From Eriocheir sinensis (Eukaryota > Arthropoda > Malacostraca > Decapoda > Varunidae), in contig NW_026112164.1 in NCBI RefSeq assembly GCF_024679095.1, positions 497,074-561,073 on the forward strand: 64,000 bases of DNA, read 5' to 3'. The position numbers were made by a program, and so were the translations under genes. Within the stretch, counting starts at the first letter, position 1. Each line of letters starts with the position of its first letter. Shown here one piece after another: positions 1 to 11,256 of this stretch. The notes under the pieces were generated by a model. That model was not told the DNA's origin and made no database searches. It saw only the letters and a list, made by a program, of their open reading frames with translations.

Positions 1-600
1 GGAGAAAAAGAACGGAAAGAACGAAAGAGAGAAAGATAAGGAGAAAGAGAACGGAAATAAAGAAAAGGAAAGGAGGAAGACGAGGACGAGGAAAAGGAGG
101 AGGAGGAATGCATACATAGGAATACATAGGAAGAACATTCACTAGAGGACCTGGCTGTCTATGGCGAGGGTGTCTGTCTGCTACCGTTACTACTAGCATG
201 CTACGTGTGATAGGACAGGATAGAATAGGAGAAGGCTACTCCTACTCCTACTAGGAAGACGGAGAGAAGAACAAAAAGAACGATCCTGCCCACTCACCTC
301 TCATCATCCCATCCTCCTCCTCCTCCTCCTCTCCCTCATCACGTGCCGCCCCGCCCTTCCTGCCAACGTGGACAGCCCTAATCCTATCTCCTCATTGTGT
401 CTGTCATAGTGCCATTCCCTACATACTCGTTCCTCTTCTTCTTCCTCTTCCTTTTCTTCTTCTTCTTCCTCCTCCTCCTTCTACTATTTCTTCTCCTCGT
501 CATCCTCTTTCTCCTCCTCCTCCTCCTCGTTCTTTTTGTTCTGGTCTTTCTCTTCGTCCTCCTCCACTTAGTTCCTACCAGTTGTCGCAGTCAGGTTACG
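1..600. repeat. Purine-rich then pyrimidine-rich low-complexity DNA
   Basis: The first ~115 bases are GA-rich and 298-580 is CT-rich (CTC/CTT runs). A frame reading through the CT part gives a poly-Leu/Phe stretch, which I take as compositional. The recognisable LINE ORF1 begins only at the ATG at 601. No gene is seen here. Confidence 0.7.
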
Positions 601-1513
601 ATGCCGTATGCCGCTCGCCATCCGTGCCACTCCTGCAGAAGGGAGTTCACGAAGGACTTCTTCAACAAGGAGAACGATGAGTATACTGTGTGTTTCTTCT
701 GTGAAACTGAACACAAGGTAAGTGTTAAATTAGAAGCGTTAGATAGTAAATTACAGTTTCTGGAGGGGGTGTATAGGTTTAGATGGTGCGAGTGTCGGGG
801 AGGGAGAGTTCAAGGTTGTTGAAAAGGTAGAGAGATTGGAAGATAGGGTGGGTGAGGCAGAGAAGAAGGTAGATACATTAGATTCCTTCCAGCCTGTTAG
901 AAAAGGGGGAAAGGCTGTAGCAGTAGATGTTAGTTACAGTGAGGTCGTGACGAGAAACAGGTTCCAGGTGTTAGGAGACCAAGTTGAGAATGATCCTAGC
1001 ATCGTTCTTGTCGGGGACAGCTTAGTTAGACAACAGGACCGTGAGTTTTGTAGGAAGGGAGCGAGGCGTCGCCATGTTGTTTTCCCAGGAACCAAAATTG
1101 AGAACGTAGCGAAGGTTGACGACTTAGTCGCCACTACCTCAGAGGAGACAATGTTTGTCTACGTGGTAGGAACAAACAATGTAGCGAAAGGTAGATCAGA
1201 GGAAATTGTAGACAAATATAGAAAATTTGTCGGAAAACTAAAAGAAAGCAGGACACGTTCTGTAGTGTGTGGTTTGCTCCCTCGCCACGATGTTAACTCC
1301 TTCATTCTCAGTAGAATGCTGGGGATAAACGAACGTGTCAGGGATTTGTGTAGTAGTATGGGAGTCATGTTTGTGGACGTATGGGATCATTTTATTCATG
1401 ATAGAAGCCTGTTTGCTAACGATGGCCATCATCTAAATTGTGTGGGCAAGGCGAGGCTAGGCAGAGTCTTAGATGAGGAAATATCGAAAGAGCTAAGACA
1501 GGTGCAGCAATGA
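601..1513 (+). pseudogene. CR1-like LINE ORF1: zinc-finger, coiled coil and SGNH/GDSL esterase domain
   Basis: ORF1 of a non-LTR retrotransposon. From the ATG at 601 there is a Cys-rich module (CHSC, then CFFC and a His) resembling the PHD-like finger of CR1 ORF1. Next comes a short heptad-like segment, then an SGNH hydrolase fold: block I LVGDSLVR, block III GTNN, and a C-terminal DGHHLN carrying the catalytic Asp and His. ORF1 proteins of this type act as RNA-binding chaperones, and the esterase domain is known from CR1/L2 elements. One single-base frameshift around 765-790 separates the finger part from the rest; the second frame is then open to the TGA at 1511. The downstream stretch is in the same frame, with a further stop at 1697 before the ORF2 endonuclease. 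The poly-Leu extension upstream is not considered coding. Confidence 0.8.
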
Positions 1514-1699
1514 GGTGAGGTAGCTTCCGGCTTAGCCGGGAGGAAACCACACCCTGATAGTGAGGTCAGGCCGCAGGTGTACAGTACTGCGCAGGATGTC
1601 AGGTCACCAGACCCACAGGTGAGGGGTACTGAGGTAGCAGTGAGGTCAACAGCCACGCAGGTGGTTGGTGAGGCAGGGGTAATTGAGGATAGTCAGGTC

Positions 1700-2041
1700 T
1701 GACGCGCTATTCCAATTCCAGTGACACGACAGTTGATAGATGGCGCACACTCGACGAATACATTAAACATCTTTTATGTAAATGCCCGCAGCATCATTCA
1801 GAAGCGTAGCCACTTGATAACACATGCAATTACCGAAAAACCCGACTTCATTATGATCACGGAAACATGGCTGAATATGCGCGATAAACATCACTTAGGT
1901 GAAGTAGCTATAAATGGGTACAATGCGTTTGCTAAGTGTCGTCTACACAAAAAAGGAGGTGTAATAATATATGCGAAAAATAATTTAGAAGTCATTCAGC
2001 TAAACATTGCCGAAACAGAGTCTTATGATTCATTGTATGTA
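1700..2041 (+). pseudogene. LINE ORF2 N-terminus: AP-like endonuclease, truncated
   Basis: Start of the endonuclease/reverse-transcriptase polyprotein of the same CR1-like LINE. Visible motifs are NARSI near the start, ITETWL, GGVIIYAKNN and YDSLYV, all typical of the N-terminal third of LINE endonucleases. The reading frame runs into a DNA transposon at 2042 and stops at 2077 inside it. LINE coding sequence is not recovered on the far side, so the rest of the endonuclease and the whole RT are missing. No start codon is certain; the frame is open from just after the TGA at 1697. Confidence 0.8.
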
Positions 2042-2603
2042 CAGTCGGCTATAGAGAGTAGTGACACAGTCCAGTAAGTTTCGTTCACAAAGCGACATCT
2101 GGCAACCCCTCCACGCGACATGAAAATTATTATATCCTATCGAAATCGTACTGTTGTGGTGATCGGTGGTCACAGGTGCACTCTTCATAATTTTAAGATA
2201 GATATTTATCAAAAGTGCCCGTCGCTAAAGCTTAATAAATATTTTTTCTTTAGGCTGTCGCTACATTTTGACACGAGCTTTTAGTTTCGTTCAAATTTAG
2301 TCAAGAGCAACTCTAAGTTGCTTATCAAACTATGATACATTTAAAAATATGCTGCACTTATTAGGGGAGATTGTTATGCCTTTAAACCAAAAACAAAAAA
2401 ATTCCTGGCAGCCGAGATCTTGTTCTTTATAAAAAAAATTATACGTAATAATAGGCTATAAACGTTCACATGATGGCGTCGTCGACCGCGGGCCTTGACG
2501 GCTGGAGAAGCGGTATTCTATCAAAGCCCTTATGTCCGCAGGCACTGCAGGTGAGCTGTCACGTCAGTGGCTGTGGAAACTTATAATTTTTAATACCTAA
2601 AAA

Positions 2604-2657
<54 letters not shown>

Positions 2658-3238
2658 CTGGGTGGGGACGGGAGACATGTCCATCAGCGACAAGGGGTCA
2701 GCTAGTCAGCGACACACACACACACACACACACACACACGTATTTATACTTAGATATTACGTAATCTTCACGGAGAAATAATTTTAGATTTTTGATGATC
2801 TGAATTGTCTTTGAGGCTTTATAGTGACGGGAATTAAGGCTGCGAGTTAAACAGACCCTCAAGCCTATTTGCTGTTTGATGGTAAGGAGCATTAGTCACT
2901 GCCTGCCTCTGTGAAGGACAGCATTGCACGCGGTATTTTCAAAGTTTAATAAGAAAAAGTGTTTCAGACTGTTCGTGATGTTTTACCTCGTCATCATCAT
3001 CATGTAGAAGACATTCATTATCGCATTTCTAAATTGAATTCATGTAATCTGGTATATTTCTAACTACATTATATTATAATATAATATTATACAATATTAT
3101 AATTTCACGGTCACACACACACGGTACACACTGATACGGGTCACTAACATCGCCAGTGAATGCGTCACCGTGGTATAGTTGCCAGATACCGCTACCAGGC
3201 TAAACATTCTGAAAACCGTGACACTCTATCGTCGACTG
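2042..3238. mobile_element. TA-flanked non-autonomous DNA transposon (Tc1/mariner-pogo type), copy 1
   Basis: Bounded by TA on both sides (2040-2041 and 3239-3240). Inverted ends start CAGTCGGCTATAGAG on the left and, read from the right end on the other strand, CAGTCGACGATAGAG; the similarity extends to about 26 bp. A second copy lies at 61185-62234. TA target duplication and CAGT-starting TIRs are known traits of the Tc1/mariner superfamily. No transposase frame is present, so it is non-autonomous. It contains an (AG)n run at 2608-2656 and a (CA)n run at 2711-2739. About 150 bp around 2495-2700 is absent from the other copy. Confidence 0.85.
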
Positions 3239-3429
3239 TACATAGCCCCCCCCCTCCCCCCACAGGCACATAAATGAGTCTTCTACCTCCTAAGATACCC
3301 TACTCTGTCATATCCACACATCCCTCATACACATGGCACACGTTTCTCCCCTTATTTGTCCCTCCTAAATATCCCAGTGTTCACATTCAGAAAATTAATC
3401 CTCTTCTAACTGAATCTACCACTTTGTTC

Positions 3430-3705
3430 TTTGTTAGCACCTACAATCTGCCTGCCTACCCTGTTCTGTACTACCTCAAGGTTTTCAAGCCCTTAACTGT
3501 TCATGTCATGCATTTTAACCCATATGTGAGGCCTGGTATTGCCTTGTCAATCTCGCCCTCTCGTATCCGTTTGCTCTGCACCTCACCACACTCCCTGGTC
3601 TTCCTACCCACTGGTTTGCCCTTGAAATTGTCCTGCTTCGTTCTGTCTGTCCCACTCTCGTCTACTATGATTCCTAGGTATTTGTATGAACTGTTGTATG
3701 TTACT
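3430..3705 (-). pseudogene. Degenerate LINE RT C-terminal fragment
   Basis: Read on the minus strand, the segment gives YKYLGI-like sequence and, in another frame, LEVVQNRVGRQIVGANK, which resembles the region downstream of the RT core of LINE polyproteins. Frames are interrupted and no catalytic motif is present. It may be a separate old LINE insertion. The assignment rests on short motifs only. Confidence 0.35.
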
Positions 3706-4512
3706 TATTAAATAAAAATAAACTACAAGACACTTTTGATTACTGAACCTCTTCTGTTGATGATTCCACCTCCTGTGATGACAATCTTTCACACATGGAT
3801 GTATCTTGGTATTGGAGATAATGCTGGTGCTTGTGGGTGGTGAGTCTTGATGGTTGCTAAGATTCCCAGCAGTGTCTTGCCCTGTAAAATGGTGAGCAGC
3901 CAATATACAAACAAATATATGCATTTGGTTAACTGTGGCCAGGCTCCCCGCAAGGTTTCTTCACTTAATTTATATCTATACAGTTTGTCTGTTGTATTCA
4001 CTGTCCATTTCCATCTATCTGTTCAATTGATGGGGGAGAGCAGAAAAATATCTGGTAGGAGAATCTTCCCAAAAGATTATATTTCTGCTACTGGTGACAG
4101 GTAAAGTATGCAAGTTCAGATATCAATTTCAGTGCCACAGCATTAGAACAGGAGGAGGATTACTTAAATGTCATGAAAGAAAGGATGAAGGGTTAACTAA
4201 CAGTGTGAAGAAGTGGAACAGCTTGATGGAAGACGTACCAAGATGCAGGAAAAAAAATAGATATTACTGGAAACATACACCCAACAATAAGTTTAACATT
4301 AAAATATAAACAGGGCTATACACTATTGGATAAAATGGATGTTGTGAAGAGATTGATGTAAAAGAACTGTGTGATGACAAGGTAAGGCCGGAGATGGTGG
4401 GCTGGTGAAGGGGAGTTTGAGGGACCATCATTTTTGCAGGAAAAAGTAAATGAATCAAACATGAGAAGAGGAAAATCGGAGGGACAGGACCTAGTTGTTT
4501 TGGTGGAGGCAA
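3706..4512. other. Non-repetitive stretch, no gene recognised
   Basis: Small open frames here show no family motifs, and nothing on either strand looks like a known element. It may hold unrecognised old transposon sequence. Confidence 0.4.
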
Positions 4513-4790
4513 CAGGATTTTGTTAAGACAGCTTAGGAACAGCAGCAGTATCGGTAGAATTACTATTAAAAACCGGGGCGAAATAAGAATTTAACGTGTT
4601 CGCTTTGCGTTGGCTATCTGTCACGATATTGCCCGAATTATCAGTTAATGGGCCAATCCCACTTCGAATCTCTTTTTTGTTGTTTAAATATCTAAAAAAA
4701 ACTTTTAGGATCTGACTCAATTTACCGCAATGTTTACTTCGTACCTCCGTTTAGCCCGTTTCATTAAACCTTTGACTTGTTGTGACTATT
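4513..4790 (-). pseudogene. LINE ORF2 fragment (endonuclease-RT linker)
   Basis: Minus-strand frames give KVFFRYLNNKKEIRSGIGPL followed by a TDNSGNIVTD-like stretch and LNSYFAPVF. This is the typical linker between endonuclease and RT in CR1/Jockey-type ORF2. Upstream, in another frame, is a Lys/Arg-rich piece matching the preceding part. At least one frameshift (near 4720) and a stop soon after the YFAPVF motif show that it is dead. It is not in register with the other LINE pieces and is probably a separate insertion. Confidence 0.7.
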
Positions 4791-5106
4791 ACACAGTACA
4801 TACATGCATACTTTTACAAATTTACATGATACACACATACTACATGGTCCCTATGTAAAATTATCTCCATACTACATAGTCACTATGTAAAATTATCTCC
4901 CTCCTTCTGCCCTTCCGCAAAACTCTTGACACATTAGGTTGTGTAAATTTGGAAGGAAATTAATACAAGGTGTAATTTCAGTTGATAATTAAGTAAACAT
5001 GCATTAATTAATTTTCTTCAAGTTTGCAAGCTCTGTACTCTGTAGTCTGTACTCTGAACTATGAGTCTGTGAATCTGTAATGCATAAAATATATCCGCCA
5101 CATCCT
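4791..5106. other. AT-rich spacer with a short duplication
   Basis: No gene is seen. About 30 bp containing CTATGTAAAATTATCTCC occurs twice in tandem near 4845-4905. Confidence 0.5.
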
Positions 5107-5300
5107 GTTTGTGTGGGGTGCGGATGCGGATGCGGATATTTATTTTATCACAAATGCGGATGCGGATGCAGATGTTTCATTCATCTGAACTGCGGATGTG
5201 GATGCGGATGCAGATGTTTCATTCATCTGAACTGCGGATGTGGATGCGGATGCAGATGTTTCATTCATCTGAACTGCGGATGCGGATTTGAAAAATTATG
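5107..5300 (+). repeat. 42-bp minisatellite built on GCGGAT hexamers
   Basis: About three and a half units of 42 bp, each with GCGGATGCGGATGCAGATG followed by TTTCATTCATCTGAAC. Because 42 is divisible by three, two frames stay open (Cys-Gly repeats in one); this is not taken as coding. Confidence 0.85.
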
Positions 5301-5349
5301 CAGATGTTCCGCGGATGCGGATATCCGGTACATGACTAATTTGTGTTAA

Positions 5350-6187
5350 AAGATGAGGTTAAATCAAAGGCTGAGAAGGTGCATGAGGAGCTGGGATCAG
5401 TTGTTGACACGATTCGTGCGAGCACGCTGAATCCAGTTTGGCTGAGGTGGCGAAGAGAGGCAGGAAAGTGAAGAAGAATCTCCTAGTTGTGAAAGCTTCT
5501 GCCCAGGAAAAGAAGGCAACATATGTGAAGGATGAAGTCTCCCAGGCGTTGAATGGCATTGAAATAACTGATTCAAGATTCACAAATGGAGGTAATATTG
5601 TCATGAACTTTGACAATGAGAACACAAGGGAAGAGGCTGCTCAAAAATTGGAGTGTTGAGCAAATTAGTACAAAGAGTGTTGGAGAAATGAAACCAAAGA
5701 TCATGATATGCAATGTGCACAAAGAGGAGACCAAGGAAAAAATAAAAGAGACCATCTTAGACCGCAATGAGTTCTTACGCACAAATCAGGGCGTTGAGAA
5801 TAAAATTGAGCTGATTTTTAGTAAGTCTGCAGCTGGCGGCACGATGCACTACATTTTGAGGTGATTTACAAGAATCACGACAATTTAAAATTAGAATGGG
5901 GAATATACACAGTGAGAGATAGATACCATGCAATTATATATTATCATTGTCAGAGATACGGCCGTCTTGAGGCCAAAAGAACTGCTAAGAACAATGTAGA
6001 AGCCCCAAGATGTTATAAATGCGCTGGCGATCATAAATCAAAGAAGTGCACCATGGCTGAGAAGAAATGCATAAATTGTGTGAAGTACAAGAAGTCTGAA
6101 ATCAACCACTTGGCGAATGACCAGCGTTGTGTGGTTCTTCAGATTGAAATTGAAAGAATTCGTAACATGACCGATCATGTCTATTAA
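5350..6187 (+). pseudogene. Jockey-like ORF1 (gag-type nucleic-acid-binding protein), frameshifted
   Basis: Three overlapping frames together resemble a gag-like ORF1 of an arthropod Jockey-type LINE. A basic N-terminal region (KRGRKVKKNLLVVKA) is followed by a middle domain (DSRFTNGGNIVMNF, then GEMKPKIMICNVHKEE) and a zinc-knuckle tail. One knuckle is intact (CYKCAGDHKSKKC), and a following Cys/His cluster (CINCVKY, then NH and RC) is kept. The first knuckle has lost Cys and His positions. Frames change near 5436, 5650 and 5862, and the frame ends just after NMTDHVY. No matching ORF2 follows directly, so this is an isolated fragment or its partner is lost. Confidence 0.75.
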
Positions 6188-6442
6188 TCACAGACTTACA
6201 GACTAGACTGCGCGTCCCCCATCTCCCTGTATTGTGTTAAATGAAGCACCCCTGAGGCCGTGGGTGTGCCCAAGATCTAAATAAATTTATTGAGACCTTG
6301 GGCAGGACGGACAGCGCGGTGATACTACACGCATTTCCTCTTTGATTTAACTGTTTCTCCATTCCTTTCACAAGCCTATGATTGATAACGCTTATAGACA
6401 GCTTTCTCATCTCTGTGAGGCGAGAGAAACCTGACGTCACAG
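6188..6442. other. Spacer, no gene seen
   Basis: Contains an AATAAA hexamer near 6281, which could be the polyadenylation signal or tail region of the preceding element. Nothing else is recognised. Confidence 0.4.
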
Positions 6443-6445
6443 TAA

Positions 6446-6698
6446 AGGAGATATTACACTGGGCAAATTTTCCGTGGATCTTCAGTCAAACCACGATTTC
6501 CGCTGGCGTGGTTCTCATTTCCGTGGTTTTCTGACGCGTCCACGATCTTTCAAAGCTACGGTAGATTTCACCTAAGGACGACGGTATTACTCACCATCAT
6601 CAGCAGCAGCAATAACAAGAAACAAATGAGAACCACGCTAGCGGAAATCGTGGTTTGACTGAAGATCCACGGAAAATTTGCCCAGTGTAATAGCCCCT
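6446..6698. mobile_element. Foldback MITE, PIF/Harbinger-type, copy 1
   Basis: A 253-bp palindromic element flanked by TAA (6443-6445 and 6699-6701). The ends are inverted repeats of roughly 60-70 bp, starting AGGGGCTATTACACTGGG (one end reads AGGAGATATTACACTGGG) and running through CCGTGGATCTTCAGTCAAAC. A 3-bp TWA target duplication with AT-rich foldback structure is typical of PIF/Harbinger MITEs. It carries no coding capacity. It is in the opposite orientation to the copy at 9570. Confidence 0.88.
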
Positions 6699-6949
6699 TA
6701 AGCGAACTGACATCCTTGAGGCGTGTGTGAGAGCGAAAACAACTTGCAGTGAACAGCAGTAGAACCATATGGCGGGACACAGCCTGACGACACTATATAC
6801 AGATGTTTGCTCTCTGTTCTAAATGTTTCCTCGTTACTTTCGCGTGTTGTAAGTGACTGATAATGTGGATAGACACCCAAACAGACCCCCGTGTTCTCCC
6901 TTCCCTGAGTAAGGCGAGATGCGAGGCGTGAAAAAAGTTGGAAAGTTTC

Positions 6950-7204
6950 GTTTAGTCGGCGCAACATCTGTGGTCATAATTATGCCGGAGAGAGACAGAA
7001 GGGGAAGGAATTATAGGAGAAGGGAACAGATCCCAGGAGACGGGACACAAACCCCGATTAATATCTGGTACCCATTCACTGCTGGGTGGACAGGGGCGTA
7101 GGGTATCGGAAAAGCCGCCCAAATTTTTCCACCCCTCCCGGGAATCGAACCCGGGCTCTCTCGGTTGTGAGCCGAGTGTGCTAACCACTGCACTACGAAG
7201 TCCC
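6950..7204 (-). mobile_element. tRNA-derived SINE, family 1
   Basis: The 5' head on the minus strand (7134-7204) folds like a tRNA: A-box TAGTGCAGTGGTTAGC, a five-pair stem around loop CTCACAA, and B-box GGGTTCGATTCCC. The anticodon position reads CAC, suggesting a tRNA-Val-like ancestor. The acceptor arm does not pair at the 3' side, so it is not a functional tRNA. A tRNA-unrelated body follows to about 6950. Transcription would be from the internal pol III promoter. Confidence 0.75.
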
Positions 7205-7435
7205 AAACGACGGGCGGAAAGCAGAACGTTATATTTATTAATTTTAAGGCAGAGGAGACAATCCAAATGTAGAACGAAAATAATATTTCCGCCAAAATAC
7301 CGACTCTGAAGAAGATACGAATACTTGAACACTTGACAACCTTCCACACAAAAGCAGCTTCCATACAAACCTACCTCCAAACATCTCTCCCAAACCCGTC
7401 AAACCCAGAACGGTAGGTAGGCGGCGGGGGTAGGC

Positions 7436-7768
7436 GGTGGCTGAGTGGTAGCGTGCTGGGCCCACATTCACCGCGTGATGGACGACGCGGGTTCGAATCC
7501 CCACGCTACCACCTCGGATTTTTCAGTCACCGCCGATTGGCTTAAAACTACCCACATGCTGTCCTGAAGACCACCCATCAACCCGGATTCTAGAGGAAAC
7601 CGTCCAAGTGAATCACGAAGGAGTTCCGGGAGGCAGCATGAGCCAAGAGAAGATGGAGCCACTATAAACACTTGCCTGCGCCATGACGGGCTGGTGCCAA
7701 CTACCCTCCAGGCCCCTCAAGAGAGCCTACCGGCGCTATAGGCGTACACGTAAAAAAAAAAAAAAAAG
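7436..7768 (+). mobile_element. tRNA-derived SINE, family 2, with poly(A) tail
   Basis: Head with A-box TGGCTGAGTGGTAGCG and B-box GGGTTCGAATCCC, with a long variable-arm-like spacing as in class II tRNAs. A conserved body follows (CAGTCACCGCCGA, then CACATGCTGTCCTGAAGACC and ACTATAAACACTTGCCTGCG) and ends in a 16-A tail. Related copies on the minus strand lie at 15270 and 47345. It sits within a local repeat whose motif AATACCTGAACACCCGACAG recurs near 7313, 7780 and 8156, so it appears inserted into an older repeat. Confidence 0.88.
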
Positions 7769-7879
7769 GAGGTGATACAAATACCTGAATACCCAACAGC
7801 CTTCCACGCACTTAACTATACAAAAAGGCCAAGCAATGACCAAATACCGAAACCAAGGCACACACCTTTGACAATGCGT

Positions 7880-8030
7880 TTGTAGAAGTTGTGGGGAGCA
7901 TTTCAGGGCATTAGTTTTATAACCTTGGTGGTAGTGATGACTTTTTTGATTAGGCCTCGATTGACCTCCTTTTCGGCCTTTGGAAATAACTGATGTGAGA
8001 GGCGAAAGCGTTTGAGGATAGGCCTACTGG
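7880..8030 (-). mobile_element. Remnant of dispersed TIR element C
   Basis: Resembles the element C consensus on the minus strand: TTTATAACC, then GGCCTTTGGAAATAACTGATG and an end close to GCGTTTGAGGATAGGCC. It is strongly diverged, and the best match is the copy at 15038. Confidence 0.45.
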
Positions 8031-8214
8031 CTCTATACATACGGCACCGAGGCATCACTACAGTCAACAAATTACCTTCCCAACAAGAATAACTCCAAAT
8101 ACCTATCCCAAACCTGTCCAAACTATAACGGAAGTACATAAAGGAAGCGATATAAATACCTGAACACCCGACAGCCTTTCACGCACTCAACTACCGTCAC
8201 CTCGTTCAGAATGG

Positions 8215-8545
8215 GGTCGCGTAGTTTTCAGGTTTCTGCCCTCCGTGGCCCTCTCGTCAGCCTGGGAGCCGATCATCCAAGTTGCTATGTTTTTACTTTA
8301 CTGTGGTTCTCGTGGGTAAAATTTTGATATCACGGTGGGGTACAACAGGCAGGCCTCAGGTGACCACAGCGACGCCAGAGATGGTTGACAAATAATCACT
8401 TTCTTCCTTGTTAGATCGTTCAAGTTCCTACGTTTTTATTTCATTGTGGTTCTCGTGGGTAAGAATTTTGATATCTCAGTGTTTTTAGCATTCTGATGCC
8501 TAAGTTTCCCCAACCCAGCCTCATTAAACTGTATAAACGTAAACA
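8215..8545 (+). repeat. Local duplication, copy A (MITE-empty)
   Basis: Contains two sub-units with GTGGTTCTCGTGGGTAA and ends GATGCCTAAGTTTCCCCAAC. The same sequence recurs at 9280-9870. This copy has an uninterrupted TAA at 8501-8503, where the other copy carries a MITE. Confidence 0.8.
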
Positions 8546-8855
8546 CACTATTCAACAATCACGGTACAAATCGGTATTACACGTCAACTTTGCCAACATG
8601 ACTAACTAATGCTGAGGTAGTTAGATCATTAGGAAGTTAGTTAGATTAGGAAACCCGCGGAACTTATGGGTGAGTCGTGTTGGTGAGTGATAGGTACAAC
8701 TCACGAGTCACCACCAGCGTCACGTCCCAAGGCTGTGCGATAGTTAGCTTAATCAAGTACTACACAAGATGCATTTACCCTGGCTGTCACAACTTGTTAC
8801 GATGCACATTAATCTTCGGTTCTATAGGCTTCCACATATTATCCAACATGACTGA

Positions 8856-8858
<3 letters not shown>

Positions 8859-8910
<52 letters not shown>

Positions 8911-8996
8911 GCTGGATGAATGTAGATATGGAGACGGGACTATTAGAGGTTAGCTCGGGCCCTGAAGACTACAAATAGGTAAATACAAATAGGTAA

Positions 8997-9074
<78 letters not shown>
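8859..9074. repeat. Two (CA)n microsatellites
   Basis: Uninterrupted CA runs occupy 8859-8908 and 8999-9074, separated by 90 bp with a duplicated AAATAGGTAAATAC. Confidence 0.95.
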
Positions 9075-9078
<4 letters not shown>

Positions 9079-9279
9079 AATATGTATACAGGCCCTCAGA
9101 TAACTTACAGTGGTATACGTGGTGCCGGTAACGCCCAGGTAACACCCAGTCACCAACTCCTGCAAGTCTTGAGTAAGCGATCCACTCTGCTGCAACACAT
9201 CCCTCCTCTCCCTGACCTGCTGAACAACTGGCACCAAAAATAGGGTATGAAAGGAACATCTGTAAACTTAGTAGCTTTG

Positions 9280-9870
9280 AGATGACCACAGCGCCGTCAG
9301 AGGAGATAGTTAACAAAATTATGACTTTCCACCTTGTTAGATCATCCAAGTTGCTGTGTTTTACTTCACTGTGGTTCTCGTGGGTAAATTTTGGTATCAC
9401 GGTGGGGTACAACAGGCAGGCTTCAGGTGACCCCAGCGACCCCAGAGAGAGATAGTTGACAAATAATCACTTTCTCCTTGTTATATCGTTCAAGTTCTTG
9501 CGTTTTACTTCATTGTGGTTCTCGTGGGTAAGTTTTGATTTCTCAGTGTTTTAGCATTCTGATGCCTAAAGGGCTATTACACTGGGTAAATTTTTCGTGG
9601 ATCTTCAGTCAAACCACGATTTCCGCTGGCGTGGTTTTCATTTGTTTCTTGTTATTGCTGCTGATGATGGTGAGTAATACCTTCGTCCTTCGTTGAAAAC
9701 TACTGTAGCTTTGGAATATCGTGGACACGTCAGAAAACCACGGAAATATGAGAACCATGCCAGCGGAGATGGTGGTTTGATTGAAGATCCACGGAAAATT
9801 TGCCCAGTGTAATAGCCCCTTAAGTTTCCCCAACCCAGCCTCATTGAGCTGTTAACTTGGCAATGAGAAA
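9280..9870 (+). repeat. Local duplication, copy B (MITE-filled)
   Basis: Paralogue of 8215-8545 in direct orientation. It is built of sub-units of about 145 bp that begin GACCACAGCG and contain CACTGTGGTTCTCGTGGGTAA. It is split by the MITE at 9570-9820. Confidence 0.8.
9570..9820. mobile_element. Foldback MITE, PIF/Harbinger-type, copy 2
   Basis: A 251-bp element with TAA at 9567-9569 and 9821-9823. The same long inverted ends are present as in the copy at 6446, and the central part is its reverse complement. Removing the element and one TAA gives the sequence found at 8491-8520, so both ends and the target duplication are verified within the window. Confidence 0.92.
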
Positions 9871-11021
9871 ACGATCGTCGGTCTTCCCAGCACGACTGCC
9901 AATTTAACTTCATTTTTCCTTATATTGTATTATGCGTTTCATAAAGAAATACAGATAATTAGAATGTGCACTATAGTTTCCCTGCACATAAACCCTTAGT
10001 TCAAATTCCACAAAACTTGAAGCACCTTAGAATTGGAAGCAAACACGATCCGAAGCAGAGAGTGAGCAGTTCTCATCTCTCATGGGAAAGAAAAAATAGT
10101 GTCTGTTTACCTGATCTACATCGCTACTGCCATTGACGATGTACCGATGGAAAGAGAGGCTAATGCTATTTGTTGCAATGAAAAAAGTGCCCTTGTCTAC
10201 ATAATCTACACCACTCCTGCCACTGACAATATACCGATGGAAAACAAAAGGAGAATGCATTTTCTTGTAAAACATATTTATTTTGACGGACATAACATGA
10301 CATGTACATGTATATACACAGAGGAAAGTTGTTCGGGCGTGTGAAGGATCTGTTGCGTTCATTCTCCCGTCGAGGACGCCAGGCCGCAGGAGCCCGACAC
10401 CCTGAGCCCCGACCCTGCACGCCCACACGCCTCCGTCCCCACGCCCGCACGCCCACCCACGCCCCTTCTCCGCTGCAGGGTTGCCAGTTATGAAAACTAC
10501 CTCATTCCAAACTTCCCAAGTTCTCATAACACTTGTTTACGAGAACTTATTTCGTTATATAATATTATGCAATCATGCACTTGAAATAAATAACATTCAT
10601 TGAGAATTAGAACACACTGTTAACTTTTAGGCTGTGCAGGATAAAGTAATCGAGCAGAGCAGCCGATTCAGATTAAAATACGAAACCTCACTGAGTGACT
10701 CCTTTTGAAGTTCCCAAACAGATTTCTCTTCTTCCCAAGTCAACCCAGCTCGGCACGGTAATGACTGGTGGCAGACGGTAACCCTAGACTTCAGAGGGTG
10801 ACGGACCTAATAAGGGGTGGGGGGTTAGGGGTTGCCAGCAGGTGTGGTCCACAGGGAGGAGGGAGGAGGGGTTTCACAGCCAAAAATTTTCTTTCAAACA
10901 ATAAATGCTCGCTGTCACGTAATAAACATCCACCTGACCCGAATGTTGTTGCTGGCTAATGGAGATGTTTGAAGTTATGACACACAATAGCAATGATAAT
11001 CTCTGAACTTAAGTATTATTA
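9871..11021. other. No gene recognised; weak local duplication
   Basis: Near 10100-10250 a stretch of about 90 bp ending in TACCGATGGAAA is repeated imperfectly. Open frames in the GC-rich 10340-10480 part are composition-driven (CCCACACGC-type runs). Nothing is identifiable. Confidence 0.4.
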
Positions 11022-11054
11022 ATATATATATATATATCTATATATATCTATATA

Positions 11055-11135
<81 letters not shown>
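11022..11135. repeat. (TA)n microsatellite
   Basis: Over 100 bp of alternating TA with a few TATC interruptions at the left. Confidence 0.95.
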
Positions 11136-11138
<3 letters not shown>

Positions 11139-11256
11139 CGACGTAATGTATTTTAATGATATGATTTGCGAGAGAACCAACGAACGGTTCGATGGAGGCC
11201 AGGCAGCGTGTATATTTCCCTTCTAGGTACGGGGATGTGTCGCCCATTTTTGAACA

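Noticed and set aside
397..600. Poly-Leu/Phe N-terminal extension of the first ORF, like a signal or membrane segment
   Set aside because: Encoded by CTC/CTT low-complexity DNA; LINE ORF1 motifs begin after the ATG at 601.
3274..3711. 145-codon plus-strand ORF
   Set aside because: The opposite strand shows faint LINE RT motifs, so the plus frame is probably a shadow.
7134..7204. Functional tRNA-Val gene
   Set aside because: Acceptor stem does not close, and the sequence continues into a SINE body.
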